Under the pieces are notes generated by a model, which saw only the letters and a program-made list of their open reading frames with translations, searched no databases and was not told where the DNA came from. From assembly GCF_002272245.1 (NCBI RefSeq), contig NZ_NPDD01000001.1, positions 1 to 64,000 on the forward strand: DNA of 64,000 nucleotides, read 5' to 3'. Shown piece by piece: positions 35,188 to 44,750 of the stretch (within the stretch, counting starts at the first letter, position 1; each line of letters starts with the position of its first letter). Both the position numbers and the translations under genes were made by a program. Source of the stretch: Bacillus sp. 7884-1. Lineage in GTDB: Bacteria > Bacillota > Bacilli > Bacillales > Cytobacillaceae.

Positions 35188-35450
35188 ATGTGTACTAGAT
35201 TCCTTTCAAAAATGACAAATGGGGAAGTCGAAGAGTATTTAGATCGAAATGATATTATCTATGTTCCAGTTGGAGTAACCGAAACCCATGGAGCTTTGCC
35301 GCTAGATGCTGAAACGGTTTTAGCAGAAGCGATTGCTAAAAGGCATTGGACATGCAGGCGGTCGTTGAAACACTTCGTCAAGTGGATGTTTATACGAAGG
35401 ATAGTATTCTTCCTAAATACGGGGCGCATTTGCCAGGCGGAAGAGCTTAA
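35188..35450 (+). pseudogene. creatininase-family gene with a large internal deletion
   Basis: ATG 35188, behind GGAGAGG, opens MCTRFLSKMTNGEVEEYL and then DIIYVPVGVTETHGALPLD with AETVLAEAIAK, the metal-binding N-terminal block of creatinine amidohydrolases. Near 35341 the coherent reading jumps to another frame with MQAVVETLRQ, DVYTKDSILPKYGAHLPGGR and a stop at 35450, plausibly the C-terminus of the same kind of gene. Intact family members have roughly 250 residues, so most of the middle is gone. Confidence 0.72.
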
Positions 35451-35473
35451 ATAAACAAATAACAAGTCGTGTG

Positions 35474-35517
35474 AAAAAACTCCACCTAGACCAATTGGCT
35501 AGGTGGAGTTTTTTTTG
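35474..35517. terminator. terminator of the DHA2 pump gene
   Basis: AAAAAACTCCACCTAG pairs with CTAGGTGGAGTTTTTTTT around ACCAATTGG. It lies immediately after the minus-strand stop. Confidence 0.88.
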
Positions 35518-37032
35518 TTAATTTGAATGTGCTGCTACTTTCATTTGAGTGCTGCCCTGTTGCTCTAGTTTTTGAACGACGTCTGCACTAGTATCGACGC
35601 GTTTAACAAATAAGGCTAAAATGAGAACCACGATATTAATCGCAAATGTTACATAGAATGAATATTGAATCCCGGCTAGTAAAGCTTGCTGTGTTAATAA
35701 AGCGGTTGAAGCTTCTGTCAGGGTGGCTGGGTCGACACCGGTCATTAAATTCTGGGCTTCTGTTTTTGTCACGGAGTTCATAATGGTTACGAGAATAGCC
35801 GTACCAAGGGAACCGGACACTTGCTGAGCCGTGTTGTTAATGGCTGTACCATGTGGATTTAAAACGGTTGGTAATTGATTTAACCCGTTTGTCATGATCG
35901 GCATCATAACCATGGACATCCCCAACATTCGGACTGTGTAGATAAGGATAATATAGGTATAAGTTGAATCATTTTGTAAGTGTGCCAGCATATACGTTGA
36001 TACACCCGTAATGGCTAGCCCAACTACCGCTAGTAATCGCGGTCCAAATTTATCGAATAGTTTCCCGGTGATTGGCATCATAATCCCCATCACAATCGCA
36101 CCCGGCAGCATCATTAAACCGGAGTCTAGTGGTGATATACCACGAACATTTTGTACATATGCAGGCGTTAAGATCATCCCTGAGAACATGGCTACGGCGT
36201 TTACGATCGCAATCACCGATCCAAGGGCAAACATTGGGTATTTGTAAACACGTAAATCTAATAGTGGTTCATCCATTTTTAATTGGCGAATAATGAAAGC
36301 GGCTAGGGCGATTGCGCCAACGATAATGGTGGTTAAGACAATGGTATCTGTCCAGCCCTTTGCGCTTGCAGAGCTGACACCATAGAGTAATCCGCCAAAA
36401 CCGATGGAGGATAAGACAACGGAAAAGTAATCCAATGTTGCCTTTTTGTTTTGCTCCATGACGTTTTCAAGCTTCCAAACTGCCAATACTAAACTAATAA
36501 CAGCTAAAGGTAAAATCATTTCAAACAATAGGCGCCAGTCATAGTATTCTACGATGTAACCGGAAAGTGTTGGTCCGATTGCGGGTGCTGTAATCATAAC
36601 TAAACCGAATATCCCCATTGCGGCACCACGTTTTTCACGTGGGAAGCTGACTAAAATAATGTTCATTAATAGTGGTCCCATTACAGAAGAACCTGCTGCC
36701 TGAATCATGCGCCCCGTCAATAAGAAACCAAAGTTCGGCGCAAATGCGGCTACTGCTGTACCAAACGTGAAGAGTAGCATTGACGCAATGTATAAACTGC
36801 GGTTCGAAAAGCGAACTAATAAAAAGGCTGATGCAGGAATTAAGATTCCGCTCACGAGCATATAGCCTGTAGCTAGCCACTGTACGGTTGAATAATCTTT
36901 GATCCCTAAATCAACCATGATTGAAGGCAGTGCGACATTTAATAGCGAGTTATTTAAAAAGGAGACAAATGCCCCAACAAATAAAATCGCAATCATTAAG
37001 TATGGTGGTTTTTTTTGTAACGTTGTATCCAT
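35518..37032 (-). CDS. DHA2-family (EmrB/QacA type, 14 TMS) drug efflux transporter
   Basis: A 504-residue major-facilitator pump. It has the NNSLLNVALPSIMVDLG first helix with the DHA2-type motif, WLATGYMLVSGILIPA, the RFSNRSLYI loop, GRMIQAAGSSVMGPL (motif C region) and APAIGPTLSGYIVE. Fourteen hydrophobic segments can be counted. It should export cationic or lipophilic drugs by proton antiport (LmrB/MdtP type). It follows the TetR gene by 25 bp and is presumably repressed by it. Confidence 0.9.
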   Translation of the reverse strand: MDTTLQKKPPYLMIAILFVGAFVSFLNNSLLNVALPSIMVDLGIKDYSTVQWLATGYMLVSGILIPASAFLLVRFSNRSLYIASMLLFTFGTAVAAFAPNFGFLLTGRMIQAAGSSVMGPLLMNIILVSFPREKRGAAMGIFGLVMITAPAIGPTLSGYIVEYYDWRLLFEMILPLAVISLVLAVWKLENVMEQNKKATLDYFSVVLSSIGFGGLLYGVSSASAKGWTDTIVLTTIIVGAIALAAFIIRQLKMDEPLLDLRVYKYPMFALGSVIAIVNAVAMFSGMILTPAYVQNVRGISPLDSGLMMLPGAIVMGIMMPITGKLFDKFGPRLLAVVGLAITGVSTYMLAHLQNDSTYTYIILIYTVRMLGMSMVMMPIMTNGLNQLPTVLNPHGTAINNTAQQVSGSLGTAILVTIMNSVTKTEAQNLMTGVDPATLTEASTALLTQQALLAGIQYSFYVTFAINIVVLILALFVKRVDTSADVVQKLEQQGSTQMKVAAHSN

Positions 37033-37057
37033 ATATTTTCTATCCCCTTTTGGTTCG

Positions 37058-37672
37058 TTAATTTTTCTGTAACCCTCTTTTGAGCAGGTCCATTTGTACC
37101 AAATAATTTCTTAGTGCTTCTTCACCTGAATATTCCCTCACGAAAAGTTGAACAATATTTTGAAAGGTTACGCCCATCAGAATTTTTAATACATGATGCA
37201 ATTCGTGTTCATCCTGGATGTTTAAATTGCTTGTATCAATTAATTTAAGGGTATTGAGAAACTGGCTTTTCTGATTTTCCTCATAAACATCTTTCGCTAA
37301 GGTTTTTTCATGTTTGTAGTTCATATTTAAATAAACATTTTTAAAAAAGTTATTGTGTTCTTCGTTTCTATGGACCTCTATCATGAATTGAAAAGTAGCA
37401 ATAAACGTCTCAAATAAATCTCCGTTTTTCTCATTGAGAACGGAAATAAATCGTTGATTATTCTTTTCAGCTAATTGATTTAACAAGTAATAAAATAAAT
37501 CCTCTTTATCCTCAAAATATTGATAAAAGCTGCCCCTTGGAATTCCAGCACTTTTGATAATATTCGCAATGGATGCTTCATGTAGCGGCGCTCTGGAAAA
37601 TTCTTGTTTTGCAGCGTGAATTAACGTGTCCTTTTTATCATTTGATAAGTGAAAAAACGTTTGTTTTGGCAT
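37058..37672 (-). CDS. TetR-family repressor
   Basis: About 204 residues from ATG 37672; AGGAG is better spaced for this codon than for the ATG six bases upstream. The N-terminal helix-turn-helix is ASIANIIKSAGIPRGSFYQYFEDKEDLF. In shorter pieces, IANIIKSAGIPRGSFYQYF is the diagnostic core. The C-terminal ligand domain is variable. It lies directly upstream of the pump gene on the same strand and next to three TGACA-N3-TGTCA operators. Confidence 0.9.
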   Translation of the reverse strand: MPKQTFFHLSNDKKDTLIHAAKQEFSRAPLHEASIANIIKSAGIPRGSFYQYFEDKEDLFYYLLNQLAEKNNQRFISVLNEKNGDLFETFIATFQFMIEVHRNEEHNNFFKNVYLNMNYKHEKTLAKDVYEENQKSQFLNTLKLIDTSNLNIQDEHELHHVLKILMGVTFQNIVQLFVREYSGEEALRNYLVQMDLLKRGLQKN

Positions 37673-37693
37673 TTTCATTCTCCTATCATGAGA

Positions 37694-37777
37694 TGTGACA
37701 TTGTGTCACAATTGGGTACTAAAGGATTGTATATGACACCGTGTCATAAAGTTAACAAAAAAATGACAGCGTGTCAT
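37694..37777. promoter_or_regulatory. three palindromic TetR-type operators
   Basis: TGTGACATTGTGTCACA (37694-37710), TATGACACCGTGTCATA (37732-37748) and ATGACAGCGTGTCAT (37763-37777) share TGACA-N3-TGTCA. Centres are 38 and 30 bp apart. They fill the divergent region between the TetR gene and the GNAT gene and are the obvious binding sites for that repressor. Confidence 0.82.
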
Positions 37778-37859
37778 ATCAAGCTCGTTATATGAAAAAG
37801 TTCTAGTATGTTAAAATAATAAATAGACTGCTAGATTGGAAGAAGTGAGATAGGGCTAA

Positions 37860-38516
37860 ATGGGGGTCACTGAAATAGAAATAGTAGAAGGAACGATCCA
37901 TGATTTAAAGAAAGTTTATCAGCGATTTACAGCTGACTTTGCAAGCGAGGAATTAAAAGGCTATGAGCATCTTAAGCTGCTGATGTCAAAAACGAGATAC
38001 AAGTTACTGTTGGCAAAGGATCCTATAACGAATGAAGAAGTTGGCTATGCCTTTATCTATGAGTTCGATCGGTTACAATCGATTTGGCTTGATTATATGG
38101 CCATCGATGACCAATTTCGTGGCTCAGGGTATGGAGCTCTTTTATTTAAGAAACTTACTAAATGGAAACAAAATGGGTTTAGCGGCGGAATATTTATAGA
38201 AGTAGAAATGCCGGAGGAAAAAGAAGGATTTACGAGAGAAAATCAACTAAGAAGAATCCGCTTTTACGAAAGATTAGGGGCGAAAAGGTTACCTATCCCT
38301 TATCAATTACCAACAAAAGATGGCGGACTTCCCATGTACCTTTATTTTTGGCCAAGTCCCGATGTTGAAAAACTGCCTAAGGAACAAATCCAAGAAGCAA
38401 TCTCAGAAGTATTTCATTACATCCACTCAGATATAAAACATAAAGACTACATCTTAATGGAATTTTACACATTAATCGAAGATGGACTTTTATATTTAGA
38501 TAGGCTAAGAAAATAA
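37860..38516 (+). CDS. GNAT-family N-acetyltransferase
   Basis: A 218-residue protein with a GNAT fold in the middle: YAFIYEFDRLQSIWLDYMAI, then the acetyl-CoA loop DDQFRGSGYGALLFKKL and later NQLRRIRFYERLGAKRL. The C-terminal 60 residues are extra helices. The substrate is unknown. It is divergent from the TetR/pump pair and might share the three operators. The ribosome site before the ATG is weak. Confidence 0.83.
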   Translation: MGVTEIEIVEGTIHDLKKVYQRFTADFASEELKGYEHLKLLMSKTRYKLLLAKDPITNEEVGYAFIYEFDRLQSIWLDYMAIDDQFRGSGYGALLFKKLTKWKQNGFSGGIFIEVEMPEEKEGFTRENQLRRIRFYERLGAKRLPIPYQLPTKDGGLPMYLYFWPSPDVEKLPKEQIQEAISEVFHYIHSDIKHKDYILMEFYTLIEDGLLYLDRLRK

Positions 38517-38560
38517 AGGTTTATCTCTCTTACGAGAAGTATAGACCTTTATTTTTTTTT
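38516..38560 (+). terminator. terminator of the GNAT gene
   Basis: AAAGGT.TAT.CTC pairs with GAG..ATA.ACCTTT, followed by a run of T. The rest of the gap to 38857 shows only a short frame (MESKAIQRVGYVL...) with no family match. Confidence 0.6.
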
Positions 38561-38856
38561 TGGACCGATAATCAAAATGGTTGGAGAATTATTACTATCT
38601 TTTGACAAGTAACACAGATTCTTAATAAAACGAGTTCAATGGGAGCTGTTTATTATTATGGAATCTAAAGCGATTCAGCGTGTAGGTTATGTGCTCATGA
38701 CCAATAGCTTATCTCTTAAAACCCCCTAGATGTGATCATGTTAATTTGCTTTGAAGGAATTAATGGTCTGCCTTCACTTTACATTTTTGACTACTGTTTT
38801 TCGGGTAGGTGCATTCTAAAAATAACAGGGACTTATTACATCATAGGAGGCACCTC

Positions 38857-40295
38857 ATGGAGACAAGTTATAAAGGTACAGATAAAATGATCACAGGAAT
38901 TGTGTTCGGGGTTATCACATTTTGGCTATTTGCACAAGCAATGGTCAATGTGGTCCCGGCCGTTCAAAAAGATTTGGGGATCTCATCCGGAACGCTGAAT
39001 ATAGCCATCAGCTTAACCGCTTTATTCTCCGGAATGTTTATCGTAGCTGCTGGTGGACTCGCAGATAAAATTGGCCGTAAAAAAATTACCTATCTCGGGT
39101 TAATTTTAAGCGTTGTTGGTTCTCTTTGCCTAGTGGTAGCGCAAGGCGCGACATTGTTAATTATCGGACGTATCATTCAAGGGCTTTCCGCAGCTTGTAT
39201 TATGCCAGCAACGATAGCCTTAATGAAGGCTTACTTTGACGGAAAAGACAGACAACGTGCCCTTAGTTTTTCTGGTCGATTGGATCTTGGGGCGGTTCTG
39301 GGGTATGTTCGTTTGCTGGTGGTGCCATTGCAACGTATATGGGATGGAGATGGATTTTTATCTTCTCGATTGGTTTTGCCCTCCTCGCCATGTGGCTGAT
39401 TAAAGATACACCTGAAAGCAAAGCGGAAGGAACCGGTGCGTTTAAATTCGATTATAGTGGTTTAGCGATCTTTATCGTCACGATGATCGCATTAAACGTT
39501 TTTATTACTTTCGGCGGGGACTTAGGCTGGACAAGCCCAACTTCCATCATCGCTGCCATTGTTACCATTATTGGAGCTTTTGTCTTCTTCAAAGTTGAAA
39601 AAAAGAAAGACATCGCACTGATTGATTTCTCTTAATTTAAAAATAAACCTTACGCTGGTGCCACATACTCAAACTTTTTGTTAAATGCGGTAGCGGGAAC
39701 GCTCGTTGTTGCAAATACGTATGTTCAAGTCGGTCGAGGATTCACTGCCTTTCAGTCAGGGATGCTATCCATTGGATATTTAATAGCCGTCCTTGCCATG
39801 ATTCGTGTCGGAGAGAAAATCCTGCAAAGAGTGGGTGCGAAATTACCAATGATTTGGGGCGCTATCATTACTACAGTTGGTGTAGCCCTTATGGGTTTAA
39901 CGTTCTTGCCTGATTTTGCTTATACCGTTGTCGTATTTATTGGCTTTGCTTTATTTGGTCTTGGACTTGGAATATATGCGACGCCGTCTACAGATACATC
40001 TGTATCCAATGCGCCATCCAACAAAGTGGGTGAAGCTGCAGGGGTTTATAAAATGGCAAGTTCACTTGGCGGTGCGTTCGGTGTTGCCATTTCCGCAACG
40101 ATTTATAGTTCCATTGCAGCGAATGGAAGTGTATCGACTGCAGCATCCATTGGGATCATTGTAAACGTGATTTTTGGGATACTTTCTATTCTTTCGATTA
40201 TCATTATGGTTCCTAGTAGTGCAGGAAAACCATCAGAGGCTCCAACGAAAAAACCAAGACGCACACCAACACCAACACCAACTGGAAGTCACTAA
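38857..40295 (+). pseudogene. NorB-like MFS drug pump broken by a frameshift and a nonsense codon
   Basis: AGGAGG precedes ATG 38857. The sequence is close to staphylococcal NorB: ITFWLFAQAMVNVVPAVQ, IGRIIQGLSAACIMPATIAL, then a frameshift in the T run near 39267-39273 (RALSF, with WSIGSWGGSGVCSFAGGA continuing in another frame). At 39633-39635 TAA replaces a Leu codon (LIDFS, stop, FKNKPYAGATYSNFLLN). The rest runs in that frame to 40295 with ATPSTDTSVSNAPSNKVGEA. The total length of 1439 bp confirms a one-base net loss. Unless both lesions are sequencing errors the pump is dead. Confidence 0.88.
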
Positions 40296-40332
40296 TTGAA
40301 AGAATTCTTTGTCATCAAAAGGGGAGACGAAA

Positions 40333-41523
40333 ATGATGAAAAGCGATTTAATGGGAATGTTAGAATCACGAAAAGAAGAAATAATTCAAATCCGCCGCCA
40401 TTTACATGAAAATCCTGAAATCTCTTTTAAAGAGGAGAAAACGTCTCAGTACATTGCGGATTTTTATAAAGGGAAAGATGTTGACATCCAAACGAATGTT
40501 GGGAATGGTTACGGCATGATCGTAACGATTAAAGGTGGAAAACCTGGAAAAACCATTGGTCTTCGTGCTGATTTTGATGCCCTTCCTATTGTAGAAGAAG
40601 CGGATGTGCCCTTTAAGTCAAAGAATGAAGGTGTCATGCATGCGTGCGGACATGACGGACATACGGCTTATTTGTTAGTGTTGGCGGATTGCCTAATCCA
40701 ATTAAAAGATTCCATCCCAGGTACCATCAAAATCATTCACCAACATGCTGAAGAGGTCCCGCCAGGCGGAGCAAAAAGTATTGTCGAGTCTGGCATGATT
40801 GACGATTTAGATGCGGTTTATGGCATTCATTTGTTACCAATGGGACCTGCGGGGATAGTAGGTTATCATGCCGGGTACTCCTTCAATGGACGAGCATACA
40901 TGAAATTGAAAGTACAAGGAAGAGGTGGACATGGTTCCTCTCCTCACCTTGCGAATGACGCCATTGTGGCCGCAGCACATTTTGTTACAGCTGCTCAAAC
41001 CATTATTAGCCGCAGATTAAGTCCATTCGATGTGGGTGTTATTACAATCGGATCTTTTGATGGAAAAGGGACATTCAACGTGATCAAGGACAGCGTTGAA
41101 CTTGAAGGCGATATTCGCTATATGACGGTAGAAACAAAAGAAACGATTGAGACAGAAGTTAAGCGGATTGTAAGAGGAATTGAAGTAGAATTTGGCGTAA
41201 CCTGTGAGCTTACGTATACTCCAGATTATCCGCCATTATACAATGACCCTGAGCTTACGGCAATGGTTGCGGAAAGCTTGCAAAGCATGAACGATTCGGA
41301 TATAAAAGAAGTAAAGGAATTCCCGGCGATGGCTCCATCCGAAGACTTTGCCTATTATGCTGAAAAATTCCCTGCCTGCTTCTTTTACATTGCCTGTACA
41401 CCAAAAGGGGTAGAAAAGCCTTACTTCAATCATCATCCAAAATTTGATATCGATGAAGAGGCACTCCTAGTAGCTGCAAAAGCGGTTGGGCAAGTTGTCT
41501 GCAGTTATTATGAATTAAACTAA
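40333..41523 (+). CDS. M20-family amidohydrolase (aminoacylase/IAA-amino-acid-hydrolase type)
   Basis: About 396 residues from ATG 40333 behind AAAGGGGAG. M20D blocks: RRHLHENPEISFKE, GLRADFDALPI, the metal motif MHACGHDGHTA, QHAEEVPPGGA, the dimerisation-domain RGGHGSSPH and the final metal His in NHHPKFDID. It removes N-acyl groups from amino acids or related conjugates; plant and bacterial IAA-amino acid hydrolases belong here. It follows the dead NorB-like gene and may have formed an operon with it. Confidence 0.9.
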   Translation: MMKSDLMGMLESRKEEIIQIRRHLHENPEISFKEEKTSQYIADFYKGKDVDIQTNVGNGYGMIVTIKGGKPGKTIGLRADFDALPIVEEADVPFKSKNEGVMHACGHDGHTAYLLVLADCLIQLKDSIPGTIKIIHQHAEEVPPGGAKSIVESGMIDDLDAVYGIHLLPMGPAGIVGYHAGYSFNGRAYMKLKVQGRGGHGSSPHLANDAIVAAAHFVTAAQTIISRRLSPFDVGVITIGSFDGKGTFNVIKDSVELEGDIRYMTVETKETIETEVKRIVRGIEVEFGVTCELTYTPDYPPLYNDPELTAMVAESLQSMNDSDIKEVKEFPAMAPSEDFAYYAEKFPACFFYIACTPKGVEKPYFNHHPKFDIDEEALLVAAKAVGQVVCSYYELN

Positions 41524-41527
41524 AAGT

Positions 41528-41562
41528 AATAAGGATGGTGCCAACCTTGCACCATCCTTATT
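41528..41562 (+). terminator. terminator of the M20 gene
   Basis: AATAAGGATGGTGC pairs with GCACCATCCTTATT around CAACCTT. Confidence 0.88.
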
Positions 41563-41772
41563 AAATGACAGTAATTCTTTTGTTTTTTCGATCATTTCGA
41601 CAAGTTTAATTATTCATAGAATAATAATTTTTTGGTATATATTTAATTTTAAGGGACTTAATTCCTATGTTAACAGGAGAAAGGTAACCTATTTCTCTTC
41701 AAATTTACTATATCCAAAGAATTTCCACTATTAAATCTATTTAGATTTATGTTATATTATAAAAGGAATTAC

Positions 41773-41796
41773 TTATTACTACGATTATAGTAATAA
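41773..41796. promoter_or_regulatory. palindrome ahead of the amino-acid ABC operon
   Basis: TTATTACTA and TAGTAATAA form a perfect dyad around CGATTA, about 25 bp before the first gene and just after an AT-rich promoter-like stretch (TTATATTATAA). It is a candidate operator. Confidence 0.5.
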
Positions 41797-41819
41797 CTTA
41801 AATAAGGGGAGTGAATGAA

Positions 41820-42590
41820 ATGAAAAAGTTTGGCCTATTTACTTTGTTTTTGGTTCTTACTCTATTTATCGCGGCATGTGGGACCGATAAAACAGCAAGT
41901 AAAAGTGGTAATAGTGAAAAAGTATATAAAGTTGGTGTAGATACGACGTATCCTCCGTTTGAATTTAAAGAAGGAGACGAGTATAAGGGTATCGATATAG
42001 AATTAATTAATGCGATTGCGAAAAAACAAGGGTTTGAAATTGAACTTTCTCCAATGGATTTTGGCGGAATTATCCCAGCTATGCAAGCTAACCAGCTTGA
42101 CGTGGCTATTGCCGGAATGAGTATTACAGATGATAGAAAAAAGATTGTAGATTTCTCAACACCGTATTTTGACGCGGGATTAATCGTAGTTGTTAAAGAT
42201 GATAATTCAACGGTTAAATCCGTTGATGACCTTAAAGGGAAAAAGGTTGCTGTTAAAAAAGGTACGTCAGGTGCGAAATATGCAGTAGATAATGCTTCAA
42301 AACTAGGAATTGAAGTTGTTCAATTTAACGATAGTCCTGCGATGTTCCAGGAAGTATCGAATGGAAATGCAGATGCTCTAATTGAAGATTACCCTGTTAT
42401 CACTTATGCGATTGCCCAGAAGGATCTAGGATTAAAAACTGTGGGAGATCGTTTAAATGGAGATCAATACGGAATTGCTGTATTGAAAGGTGAAAATCAG
42501 GATTTATTAGAAAAAATTAACAATGGGCTTGCTGAGCTTAAAAAAGATGGAACCTATGATAAAATTCTAAAAACGTATCTTGGTGAATAA
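41820..42590 (+). CDS. amino-acid ABC transporter substrate-binding lipoprotein
   Basis: About 256 residues from ATG 41820; a GTG nine bases earlier is too close to AGGGGA. The lipobox is LFIAACGTD, giving a lipid-anchored Cys. The solute-binding family 3 signature is VGVDTTYPPFEFKEGDEYKG, followed by GIDIELINAIAKK, MDFGGIIPAMQ and AIAGMSITDDRKK. The ligand is a polar amino acid such as glutamine, arginine or cystine. It is the first gene of a three-gene operon. Confidence 0.92.
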   Translation: MKKFGLFTLFLVLTLFIAACGTDKTASKSGNSEKVYKVGVDTTYPPFEFKEGDEYKGIDIELINAIAKKQGFEIELSPMDFGGIIPAMQANQLDVAIAGMSITDDRKKIVDFSTPYFDAGLIVVVKDDNSTVKSVDDLKGKKVAVKKGTSGAKYAVDNASKLGIEVVQFNDSPAMFQEVSNGNADALIEDYPVITYAIAQKDLGLKTVGDRLNGDQYGIAVLKGENQDLLEKINNGLAELKKDGTYDKILKTYLGE

Positions 42591-42651
42591 AATAATAGGA
42601 TAAGGCGTGCTTAAAGCGAGCGCGTCTTCTTTTTGAAAGGGGATGAAAAAG

Positions 42652-43296
42652 GTGGATATTATTGTTTCTGCTTTGCCCATATTATTAAAAGGGCTTCAAG
42701 TAACACTCTATATCTTTTTGATTGCTATCATACTAGGTTTTTTAATAGGTTTAGTAATTGCCTTGCTGCGACTTGCACCTCTTAAAATCTTAAACTGGAT
42801 CGCAAAGGCTTATGTAGACGCCATTCGAGGAACACCATTTATTGTGCAATTGTTCTTTATCTATTTTGGGGTAAATTCACTTCAGGTCATTTCCTTAAAC
42901 AGTACGACAGCGGGGATCATTACGGTTGCGATTAATGCAGGGGCCTATTTTGCTGAAATTATTAGAGCGGGTATTCAATCGATTGATAAGGGACAAACAG
43001 AGGCAGCAAGGTCGATTGGCTTTACGAGCGCACAAACGATGCGCTATATCGTGCTTCCACAGGCTTTTAGAAGAATGCTCCCAACCATTACGAATCAGTC
43101 GATCATCAGCTTAAAAGATACTTCGCTTTTATCGGTCATTGGTATTGCCGATTTAACACAGCAAGGACAGATTCAAGCTTCAGCCACATTTGAAGCTTTC
43201 AAGATTTGGCTGGCTGTAGGTGTCATTTACTTCATCGTCATTTACTTGTTAACACTTCTTGCTAATTTCGTTGAGAGGAGGTTTCAACTGCGATGA
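42652..43296 (+). CDS. amino-acid ABC transporter permease
   Basis: About 214 residues; GAAAGGGG abuts the ATG at 42643 and is better spaced for GTG 42652. It has the His/Glu/Gln permease family pattern [30 protein letters not shown] and the EAA loop [20 protein letters not shown]. About five membrane segments. It overlaps the ATPase start by ATGA. Confidence 0.9.
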   Translation: MDIIVSALPILLKGLQVTLYIFLIAIILGFLIGLVIALLRLAPLKILNWIAKAYVDAIRGTPFIVQLFFIYFGVNSLQVISLNSTTAGIITVAINAGAYFAEIIRAGIQSIDKGQTEAARSIGFTSAQTMRYIVLPQAFRRMLPTITNQSIISLKDTSLLSVIGIADLTQQGQIQASATFEAFKIWLAVGVIYFIVIYLLTLLANFVERRFQLR

Positions 43297-44021
43297 GTAT
43301 GATCACAGTAAAAAACTTAAGAAAATCATTTGGCAGCCTAGAGGTATTAAAAGATATTAATGCAGAAGTGAAGGAAAAAGAGGTTATTTGTGTTATCGGT
43401 CCTTCGGGTTCAGGTAAGAGTACATTCCTTCGCTGCTTAAATCGCTTGGAAGAGATATCCGGCGGTCAGGTAGTTATAAATGGACATGATATTACGGACA
43501 AAAAAGTCGATCTTAACAAAGTTAGACAAGAGGTTGGAATGGTATTTCAACAATTTAATCTATTCCCTCATAAAACCGTTTTAGAAAACATTACGTTGGG
43601 ACCGATCAAGATTCATTCTACAGAGAAAACAGAAGCGGAAAAACTAGCGCTTGATTTACTAGATAAAGTAGGACTAAGAGAAAAAGCAAATAGTTATCCG
43701 GGAGAACTGTCCGGGGGACAAAAACAACGGGTGGCAATCGCCAGGGCTCTTGCCATGAATCCGAAGATTATGCTTTTTGACGAGCCGACTTCTGCACTTG
43801 ATCCTGAAATGGTCGGTGATGTTTTAGAAGTCATGAAACAGCTTGCGATAGAGGGGATGACAATGGTCGTTGTTACCCATGAAATGGGCTTTGCAAGGGA
43901 AGTTGGAGACCGTGTTATTTTCATGGACGGCGGTTATATTGTGGAAGAAAATGAACCGAATGCGTTATTCGGCAACCCTCAGCATGAACGGACCAAAGCA
44001 TTCTTAAGTAAGGTGCTTTAG
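43293..44021 (+). CDS. amino-acid ABC transporter ATP-binding protein (GlnQ-like)
   Basis: A 242-residue ATPase. Walker [20 protein letters not shown]-loop [12 protein letters not shown], signature [15 protein letters not shown], Walker [15 protein letters not shown] and H-loop VVTHEMGFA. It powers the adjacent permease and binding protein. Confidence 0.95.
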   Translation: MSMITVKNLRKSFGSLEVLKDINAEVKEKEVICVIGPSGSGKSTFLRCLNRLEEISGGQVVINGHDITDKKVDLNKVRQEVGMVFQQFNLFPHKTVLENITLGPIKIHSTEKTEAEKLALDLLDKVGLREKANSYPGELSGGQKQRVAIARALAMNPKIMLFDEPTSALDPEMVGDVLEVMKQLAIEGMTMVVVTHEMGFAREVGDRVIFMDGGYIVEENEPNALFGNPQHERTKAFLSKVL

Positions 44022-44045
44022 GTACCTGTCACCATCTGCAGGTAT

Positions 44046-44098
44046 AAAAAGGATTGGGTTTCTCGCGCCTCACGGTGCAAGCAGCCCAATCCTTTTTT
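44046..44098 (+). terminator. terminator of the amino-acid ABC operon
   Basis: AAAAAGGATTGGG pairs with CCCAATCCTTTTTT around a 25-base loop. Confidence 0.82.
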
Positions 44099-44116
44099 AA
44101 AGATCCTTATATATTA

Positions 44117-44482
44117 CTACAGTGATTCTTTAATCGTTTCAATCATTTCCTTATATTGTTCATTTGTTAAGTATGTTTTTCCAGGGTTCATTTCAAAAGT
44201 GGAACCCCAATCTGCTTTACCTTCGTATTTTGGCACAATGTGCATATGTAGGTGATGCATTTTGTCTCCATACGCTCCATAGTTAATTTTACCAGGTTGG
44301 AAAGCCTTGTCGACTGCTGCTGCAACCTTTTTCACATCGTTCATATAAGCCGCTAACTCCTGGCTGTCCAGTTCGAATAGTTCTTTTACATGATCCTTAT
44401 ATACAACATTACATCTTCCGGTATACGTCTGTTCTTTAAAAAGAAATACTGTAGATACCTCTAGCTCGCAAATCTCAATCAT
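44117..44482 (-). CDS. HIT-family (histidine triad) hydrolase
   Basis: A 121-residue nucleotide-binding hydrolase. The triad is HLHMHIVPKY, with INYGAYGDKMHHLH just upstream and the N-terminal VFLFKEQTYTGRCNVVYKDH strand pair. It should cleave adenosine phosphoramidates or dinucleotides. It is a single gene on the minus strand. Confidence 0.87.
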   Translation of the reverse strand: MIEICELEVSTVFLFKEQTYTGRCNVVYKDHVKELFELDSQELAAYMNDVKKVAAAVDKAFQPGKINYGAYGDKMHHLHMHIVPKYEGKADWGSTFEMNPGKTYLTNEQYKEMIETIKESL

Positions 44483-44716
44483 TATTTCGTCCCGTCGTTC
44501 ATCCTCATCTGTTTATTGATTTTCAAACTACCTTTTATTTTACCCCTAGTTATATTAAAAGTATTTGTCTCAAAGTGTCGAATTTAATATCTTTTATTCA
44601 ACCTTAGATTGATTTTTACATGTAGTTTTTCCCATAAAACTGGATACCGTTTTATTAGCCTGGAGTGACCGAAGAGTGTTTATGGAAAGTATTTGGATAT
44701 CATTTGTTGAAAAAAT

Positions 44717-44747
44717 AGAGACATGGTCACTTAGACCATGCCTCTTT
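44717..44747 (-). terminator. terminator of the aminotransferase gene
   Basis: AGAG.CATGGTC pairs with GACCATG.CTCT immediately after the minus-strand stop. The 268-bp gap to the HIT gene is otherwise featureless. Confidence 0.65.
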
Positions 44748-44750
44748 GAA

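Noticed and set aside
38659-38729. Frame MESKAIQRVGYVLMTN upstream of the NorB-like pseudogene.
   Set aside because: About 23 residues, no clear ribosome site and no family resemblance.
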